From positions 1 to 10,513 of the forward strand of contig JAGDMY010000023.1 of assembly GCA_017860765.1 (NCBI GenBank): a stretch of 10,513 nucleotides of DNA, written 5' to 3'. Below, one piece after another: positions 6,408-10,513 of the stretch (positions within the stretch are counted from its first letter, which is position 1; each line of letters opens with the position of its first letter). The notes beneath the pieces are model-generated. The model saw nothing but the letters and a program-made list of their open reading frames with translations, ran no database searches and was not told where the DNA came from. A program made the translations under genes and the position numbers. This DNA comes from Chloroflexota bacterium (GTDB lineage Bacteria > Chloroflexota > Dehalococcoidia > Dehalococcoidales > UBA3254).

Positions 6408-7109
6408 ATGGCTATTGAATTAGAGCAATTAAAAACCATCAACTATTTCACCGGCTTGAACGCCGAAGAACTTGAGTCGATCAAGAAATATATCACGGAG
6501 AGGCCGGTCGAAAAAGGCGAGATATTTCTCTTTGAAGGAGACTGGTCAGACTATTTGTATTTTTTGATTGCGGGCCTGGTGAAAGTTTATAAGACTTCCC
6601 AGAATGGAAAAGAGCAAATTCTTCATATTGCTCCTCCGGGGGAATCCTTAAACGACGTTTCCACTTTTGATGGCGGTACCAACCAGGCGAGCATGGTGGC
6701 GATGACTCCCGTCCACCTCTATGCTATTCGTAAGGATGACCTGCGCATCATCCTCCAGGACCATGCCAGGATTTACGTTAACATTTTAAAAGCCCTGGCT
6801 TACCGCATCCGGCGCGATTCCAACCTGGTGGAAGAGCTCTCCTCAACTCAGGTTATGGGCAGGCTAGCCAAGCTGCTTCTCGGCAAGTATGCCGGCGAAG
6901 AGGCCACCGTTGGGCTCTGGCTTACTCAGAAGGATATGGCCAGCATGATAGGCACCTGCAGGGAGGTAGTCAACAGGTCGCTTAAAATTATGGAGGAAAA
7001 AGGGGCCATCAGGCTGGGACGGCATCGGGTGATTGTACTCAAAAAGGATATTCTGGCAGATATGGCTAAAGAGACAGTGGACACCACTCCAAAATACCTC
7101 CAGCCCTGA
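6408..7109 (+). CDS. Crp/Fnr-family transcriptional regulator
   Basis: This 233-residue protein has the family's usual length. Residues about 12-125 form a cyclic-nucleotide-binding-type beta-roll (VEKGEIFLFEGDWSDYLYFLIAGLVKVYK region). A long dimer helix follows (about 125-150). A Crp-type helix-turn-helix lies at about 170-210 (LTQKDMASMIGTCREVVNRSLK), then a wing. The phosphate-binding cassette region reads GGTNQASMVAM and lacks the Arg-Ser/Thr pair that binds cAMP in E. coli CRP. There is no N-terminal cysteine cluster as in FNR. The signal is therefore neither clearly cAMP nor an iron-sulfur cluster. The start at 6408 is preceded by an in-frame TAA at 6405 and has no Shine-Dalgarno site, so initiation is weak or near-leaderless. 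It has its own promoter and lies upstream of the TRAP operon, a plausible target. Confidence 0.9.
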   Translation: MAIELEQLKTINYFTGLNAEELESIKKYITERPVEKGEIFLFEGDWSDYLYFLIAGLVKVYKTSQNGKEQILHIAPPGESLNDVSTFDGGTNQASMVAMTPVHLYAIRKDDLRIILQDHARIYVNILKALAYRIRRDSNLVEELSSTQVMGRLAKLLLGKYAGEEATVGLWLTQKDMASMIGTCREVVNRSLKIMEEKGAIRLGRHRVIVLKKDILADMAKETVDTTPKYLQP

Positions 7110-7221
7110 TTGCCGTTAGGCCATCCTCAATTTTTCGGGTTTCCCTATTTTACCCGGCACCGCATTACTCTTTATGTCAGCTTACTCGTAGTCAGAGTCG
7201 CCATCCTCGGGTTTGGCTTAC

Positions 7222-7251
7222 TTGACAGTGATTTTACGAGAGTGCTACAAT
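7222..7251 (+). promoter_or_regulatory. Strong sigma70-type promoter of the TRAP operon
   Basis: TTGACA (7222-7227, perfect -35) and TACAAT (7246-7251, five of six -10 bases) are 18 bases apart. Transcription would begin near 7258, leaving a leader of about 115 bases before dctP. The gap between the regulator and dctP (7110-7371) holds little else apart from the small dyad at 7268. Confidence 0.7.
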
Positions 7252-7267
7252 TGGCCATACTTATCTC

Positions 7268-7279
7268 GAGCGGACGCTC
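7268..7279. repeat. Short inverted repeat just after the TRAP promoter
   Basis: GAGCG and CGCTC flank a 2-base centre, placed about 10 bases downstream of the predicted start of transcription. It could be an operator half-site pair or a small leader hairpin. The 5-base arms are short enough to arise by chance. Confidence 0.3.
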
Positions 7280-7357
7280 AAGCTGAATTTATCTTGCCGG
7301 TAGACTCTCTATTTATTTCAATACCCACCAGATCAGGAGTTGCATAGCGCAAATTAT

Positions 7358-7365
7358 AGAGGAGG
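7358..7365 (+). promoter_or_regulatory. Near-perfect ribosome binding site of dctP
   Basis: AGAGGAGG lies 6 bases before ATG 7372. It is the strongest Shine-Dalgarno site in the window and fits high expression of a binding protein. Confidence 0.85.
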
Positions 7366-7371
7366 TTTTGA

Positions 7372-8544
7372 ATGCGGCACAATAGATTGACCTACGCTAT
7401 TCTAACAACGGTCTCCCTGGTACTTGTCCTGGCATTTCTCGTCGCCTGCAGCGGGTCAACGCCCGCTCCTACATCAGCTCCCCCCACTGCTAAACCCCCG
7501 GCCACTACCCAGGCACCACCGCCAACTTCGTCCCCACCAGCAGCTGCCGGGGCGATTAAATTGACCGCTTCCTGCTACCTGCCCCCGGCCCATTTCCTGT
7601 CTTCGATGATGGGTGATATGATGAAGGAGATACAGACTCTTTCCAGCGGCAAAGTGGAAATTACCTATGCTGCCGGCGGTTCTATTCTTACAGGTCCGAA
7701 AACCGCAGACGGCATTGAGCAGGGCCTGGCCGATATCGGTCTATCCCATATCGGCTACACACCGGGTCGTTTCCCGGTTACCGAAGGGGTCGACCTCCCG
7801 GTCGGTTACTCCTCCAGCTGGGTGGGAACCAATGTGGCACTGGACTACCTGGCTAAATTCCAGCCCAAAGAATGGGACAAATTCCATATCTTATTAGCCG
7901 ATGGCGGCACGACCGCCTCGGTCAATATGGCCAAAAGCGCCATCCGTAAACTCGAGGACTTCAAAGGCAAGACCATGAGAGGCGCCGGTGAAGTGGCAGA
8001 TGCGCTGACTGCTCTGGGCGCTACTCCGCGCGATATTCCCATGTCCGAGGTCTATGAAGCCATGTCCAAGGGCACCATCGACGGTCTTCTGGTCGGTGCT
8101 GAATCATTAAAAAGCTTTAAGCTGGCCGATGTTACCAAGTACACCACCTACGCCCCATCCATCGGGAACCAGTACCTGTTCTATATTGCCATGAATGGCA
8201 ACAAATGGAAGGGCCTGACGCCCGACCTCCAGAAAATTTTCACCGATGTCGCTGCTAAATACCAGCCTCAATCAGCCTTAAAATGGAACGAAGTCAATGT
8301 GCTGGGCTTCCAGCAGGCAATCTCCCAGGGCGCCGAGTATATCACCCTGCCGCCGGACGAAGCCGCCCGCTGGAAAACCGCGGTCCAACCGGTTATGGAC
8401 AACTACGTGAAGAAGATGGTAGGCAAAGGCTTCACCGAACAACAGGCTAAAGATATGATTGCCTTTATTAAAGACCGCATGGCTTACTGGGACCAGCAAG
8501 CCATCGCCCAGAACATCCCGTCTGAAGACGCGATGAAGAAATAA
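7372..8544 (+). CDS. dctP: TRAP transporter substrate-binding lipoprotein DctP
   Basis: This 390-residue extracytoplasmic receptor captures an organic acid and delivers it to DctQM. Residues 1-26 are a lipoprotein signal with lipobox LVAC (Cys26). A Pro/Ala/Thr/Ser-rich linker (27-62) holds the domain off the membrane, as in cells where binding proteins are tethered. From residue 63 the DctP fold is clear: a GKVEITYAAGGSILTG region, then FKGKTMRGAGEVADALTALGA with Arg203. In DctP proteins the arginine at this place usually pairs with the substrate carboxylate. IPMSEVYEAMSKGTIDGLL follows, the family signature before the hinge. The ligand cannot be assigned. It is the first gene of dctPQM, 105 bases before dctQ. 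A strong promoter, a strong ribosome binding site and a downstream hairpin all suggest it is made in excess over the membrane subunits. Confidence 0.93.
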   Translation: MRHNRLTYAILTTVSLVLVLAFLVACSGSTPAPTSAPPTAKPPATTQAPPPTSSPPAAAGAIKLTASCYLPPAHFLSSMMGDMMKEIQTLSSGKVEITYAAGGSILTGPKTADGIEQGLADIGLSHIGYTPGRFPVTEGVDLPVGYSSSWVGTNVALDYLAKFQPKEWDKFHILLADGGTTASVNMAKSAIRKLEDFKGKTMRGAGEVADALTALGATPRDIPMSEVYEAMSKGTIDGLLVGAESLKSFKLADVTKYTTYAPSIGNQYLFYIAMNGNKWKGLTPDLQKIFTDVAAKYQPQSALKWNEVNVLGFQQAISQGAEYITLPPDEAARWKTAVQPVMDNYVKKMVGKGFTEQQAKDMIAFIKDRMAYWDQQAIAQNIPSEDAMKK

Positions 8545-8572
8545 AGCTTTAAAAGAAAAAATTGTAGTGGAT

Positions 8573-8616
8573 TGATTCCTGGAGAGGCTCGCTATATGCG
8601 TCTTCTCCAGGAATCA
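8573..8616 (+). promoter_or_regulatory. Strong intercistronic hairpin between dctP and dctQ
   Basis: GATTCCTGGAGA (8574-8585) is perfectly complementary to TCTCCAGGAATC (8604-8615). With flanking T-A, G-U and G-C pairs the stem reaches 15 pairs around a 14-base loop. No T-tract follows, so it is a poor intrinsic terminator. Hairpins in this place usually protect the upstream message from 3' exonucleases, favouring the binding protein over the membrane subunits. Structure is seen directly; function is inferred. Confidence 0.75.
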
Positions 8617-8649
8617 TGGTAATTATTCGATTGAGCTAGAAAGCAATAT

Positions 8650-9183
8650 ATGCAAAATTCCAGCGCCACATCGCCAAGATCAATATTCAGCATCGCCTTG
8701 AGCGGCTTCGGCAAATTCAGCTATCTGATAAGCATGTGGTTCGAGCGCATTGCCATGGTTGCCATTGTCGGCATTATAGCGGCCACCCTCGTTGACGTGG
8801 TAGGAGACAAGCTGCTTAATAAACCCCTCTCGGCCGGTACGGAAGTGGTCTATTTCCTTCAGGTGATTGCCATCGCAGCAGCTCTGGCTTTTACCAAGAT
8901 AGACGGAAAACATATTCGTCTGGAGTTTGTAGATAGCCTCCCCAGAAGGCTTAAAGGTGCCTTCAATCTTCTTACAGCTATCCTGGGATTAGGGCTATTT
9001 ATCATCCTGAGCTGGAAAAGCTATGAGTATGCTCAAGCTTTAAATGCGGCCAACGAGGTAACAGCTGCCTCCAGAATTCCCATCTACCCCTTTGTGATAT
9101 GGGTAGGCATTTGCTGTATTCCCCTCTGCCTGGTACTGATAACAGATCTGTTTAACTCTGCCAAAGAGGTATTTTGGAAATGA
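8650..9183 (+). CDS. dctQ: TRAP transporter small membrane subunit DctQ
   Basis: The protein has 177 residues and four predicted membrane helices (about 34-52, 64-83, 105-123 and 145-167), the standard DctQ layout. The cytoplasmic loop after helix 2 carries DGKHIRLEF (85-94), matching the conserved G-x-H-[IV]-x motif of the family. DctQ binds DctM and completes the membrane complex that receives substrate from DctP. Residues 1-24 are a polar, Ser-rich tail of ordinary length. The ribosome binding site is weak (AGAAAG at 8638-8643), so an internal Met29 start is possible but would cut into the helix-1 boundary. Its stop codon overlaps the dctM start, so the two are translationally coupled. Confidence 0.9.
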   Translation: MQNSSATSPRSIFSIALSGFGKFSYLISMWFERIAMVAIVGIIAATLVDVVGDKLLNKPLSAGTEVVYFLQVIAIAAALAFTKIDGKHIRLEFVDSLPRRLKGAFNLLTAILGLGLFIILSWKSYEYAQALNAANEVTAASRIPIYPFVIWVGICCIPLCLVLITDLFNSAKEVFWK

Positions 9184-10484
9184 GCCCTCTGATTATCGGC
9201 GGCATCGGTATCTGCGTAATGCTCATCCTGTTTGGTATCGGTATGCCGATTTCTTTCGCTATGGCACTGGCTGGTATGGCCGGCTTTGCTTATTTGGCTT
9301 CACCCGCCGCCGGTTTCAGTTTGCTGCCCAGGGATATCTATGAGCAAATTGCTTCTTATCCCCTTAGCGTGATTCCGATGTTTGTTATGATGGGCTGCTA
9401 TGCCTTCGCCTCAGGAATCGGTAGAAAGCTTTTCAGCACGGCTTACGCCATTCTGGGGCACCTGCCGGGCGGATTGACCATTGCTACGATAGCCGCTTCC
9501 ACAGGTTTCGGAGCTATCTGTGGTTCGACTTCGGCCACCTGCGCCACCATTGGTAAAGTAGCCCTTCCCGAGATGAAAAAATACGGCTATCAGGACTGGC
9601 TGTCAACCGGTACGGTGACGGTGGCTGGCGGCCTGGGCATTATTATCCCGCCGAGTACCACTTTCATTGTCTATGGGATACAGACCGAGCAGTCCATCGG
9701 CAAGTTATTTATTAGCGGCATAATACCCGGTATCATCCTGGCTATCCTTTTCATGATCACAGTTTATTTTATCTGCAGACGTTTCCCCAATGCCGGTCCG
9801 GCCGGCCCTTCAACCACTTTGGGACAAAAGTTGGCTTCCCTGAAAGGCCTTATTGATACTATTATCTTATTCATTATCACCATCGGCGGTCTATTCGCCG
9901 GCATTTTCAGTCCCACCCAGGCCGGGGCCATCGGCTCCGCTGGAGCTCTGGTTATCGGCTTAATTAACCGGGAACTAACCTGGCAAAAATTTGTTGACGC
10001 CACCAAAGAGGGATTACGCTTATCCTGCATGATTTTGCTGCTCATCGCTGGCGCTACTGTCTTCGGCCACTTCATCACCCGGACGACGATGCCTATTCTC
10101 CTGGCCAACTGGGTGGGCACTCTGAATGTTGCTCCGATAGTGGTGATGATATTACTTATCGTTTTCTGGTTTATCCTGGGGTGCTTTATTGACGCCATGG
10201 CTATTATTGTACTGTTGATGCCGATTGTATACCCTCTAATCACCAATCTGGGCTTCGACCCGATATGGTTCGGGGTTATCGTGACTGTCCTCAGCATGAC
10301 GGCCGTGGTGACTCCGCCGGTAGGGGTAAACGCTTACGTGGTCAAGGGAATCGCCAAAGATATACCTCTGCAAACCATATTCAAAGGCGTGATGCCCTTT
10401 ATGATCCCCTTCTTTGCGGGCATACTTATCTTAGTAGCCTTTCCCGAATTATCCATCTTCTTGACCCGCTTTATAACTTACTAA
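9180..10484 (+). CDS. dctM: TRAP transporter large permease DctM
   Basis: This 434-residue ion-coupled permease moves the substrate across the membrane, driven by a sodium or proton gradient. It is hydrophobic throughout, with roughly a dozen membrane segments. Family signatures are clear: a GSTSATCATIGKVALPEM stretch and then GGLGIIIPPSTTFIVYG form the first conserved half. PTQAGAIGSAGAL starts the second half, and FIDAMAIIVLLMP and VVTPPVGVNAYVV form its re-entrant core. I start it at ATG 9180, which forms an ATGA overlap with the dctQ stop and has GAGG at 9166-9169. An in-frame TTG at 9174 would add two residues but is less likely. It completes dctPQM; the sequence does not identify the substrate. 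Confidence 0.95.
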   Translation: MSPLIIGGIGICVMLILFGIGMPISFAMALAGMAGFAYLASPAAGFSLLPRDIYEQIASYPLSVIPMFVMMGCYAFASGIGRKLFSTAYAILGHLPGGLTIATIAASTGFGAICGSTSATCATIGKVALPEMKKYGYQDWLSTGTVTVAGGLGIIIPPSTTFIVYGIQTEQSIGKLFISGIIPGIILAILFMITVYFICRRFPNAGPAGPSTTLGQKLASLKGLIDTIILFIITIGGLFAGIFSPTQAGAIGSAGALVIGLINRELTWQKFVDATKEGLRLSCMILLLIAGATVFGHFITRTTMPILLANWVGTLNVAPIVVMILLIVFWFILGCFIDAMAIIVLLMPIVYPLITNLGFDPIWFGVIVTVLSMTAVVTPPVGVNAYVVKGIAKDIPLQTIFKGVMPFMIPFFAGILILVAFPELSIFLTRFITY

Positions 10485-10487
10485 TTT

Positions 10488-10508
10488 CAAGGTAATTCCA
10501 AGGTCATT
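10488..10508 (+). repeat. Two near-identical 10-base direct repeats after dctM
   Basis: CAAGGTAATT (10488-10497) and CAAGGTCATT (10499-10508) follow the dctM stop with an 11-base period and one mismatch. The window ends 5 bases later. They may be the left arm of a terminator hairpin or a small repeat; this cannot be decided here. Confidence 0.4.
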
Positions 10509-10513
10509 TCGAA

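Noticed and set aside
7136..7156. Hairpin CGGGT / ACCCG after the Crp/Fnr gene as its terminator
   Set aside because: The stem has only five pairs and no T-tract follows on either strand, so I do not call a terminator.
7110..7371. tRNA, small RNA or riboswitch in the longest gap
   Set aside because: I found no cloverleaf, no known riboswitch core and no strong structure. The gap is explained by a sigma70 promoter and a leader of about 115 bases.
9764..10297. Minus-strand open frame of 177 codons
   Set aside because: It is antisense to the DctM permease. Long antisense frames are common opposite hydrophobic proteins.

Overview
The window reads as a piece of a bacterial chromosome with about 50% G+C, ordinary Shine-Dalgarno sites and sigma70-like promoters. 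Two lipoproteins start with bacterial lipoboxes. One is followed by a Pro/Ala/Thr-rich linker. Together with a TRAP transporter, an FAD-linked oxidase and a Crp/Fnr regulator, this recalls anaerobic Chloroflexota (Dehalococcoidia-like) or similar sediment bacteria. That placement rests on general resemblance only and is low confidence. No RNA gene, CRISPR array, insertion sequence or phage gene was seen. No gene-free stretch exceeds about 265 bases.

Layout. Positions 1-1840 are on the minus strand: a small ArsR-type repressor (1508-1840) is followed after 53 bases by an FAD-binding (GlcD-like) oxidase (1-1454) that runs off the left edge. The two look like one operon. Positions 1841-2054 form an AT-rich divergent control region with a dyad overlapping the probable arsR start of transcription and a promoter candidate facing each way. 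Positions 2055-6218 encode a 1387-residue alpha-2-macroglobulin (A2M) lipoprotein, closed by a rho-independent terminator. A Crp/Fnr-family regulator follows (6408-7109), transcribed from an AT-rich promoter with a perfect 10-bp tandem repeat and almost no leader. A strong sigma70 promoter (7222-7251) then drives a complete TRAP transporter operon: substrate-binding lipoprotein DctP, a strong intercistronic hairpin, DctQ, and DctM, whose start overlaps the dctQ stop.

How the genes may work together. The TRAP system imports an organic acid by a sodium- or proton-coupled mechanism. The FAD oxidase could oxidise a 2-hydroxy acid, but nothing in the sequence ties the two together. The Crp/Fnr regulator sits between A2M and TRAP and may control either.

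The most interesting gene is the A2M. It is strikingly animal-like across its whole length, from MG1 to a receptor-binding-like C-terminal domain. It has an intact CGEQ thioester motif. In the position where complement C3 and C4B carry their catalytic histidine it has a histidine inside a C3-like HQEM context. That predicts a thioester that attaches to hydroxyl groups, as an opsonin does, on a membrane-tethered bacterial protein. The usual bacterial neighbour of A2M, penicillin-binding protein 1C, is absent from the window.
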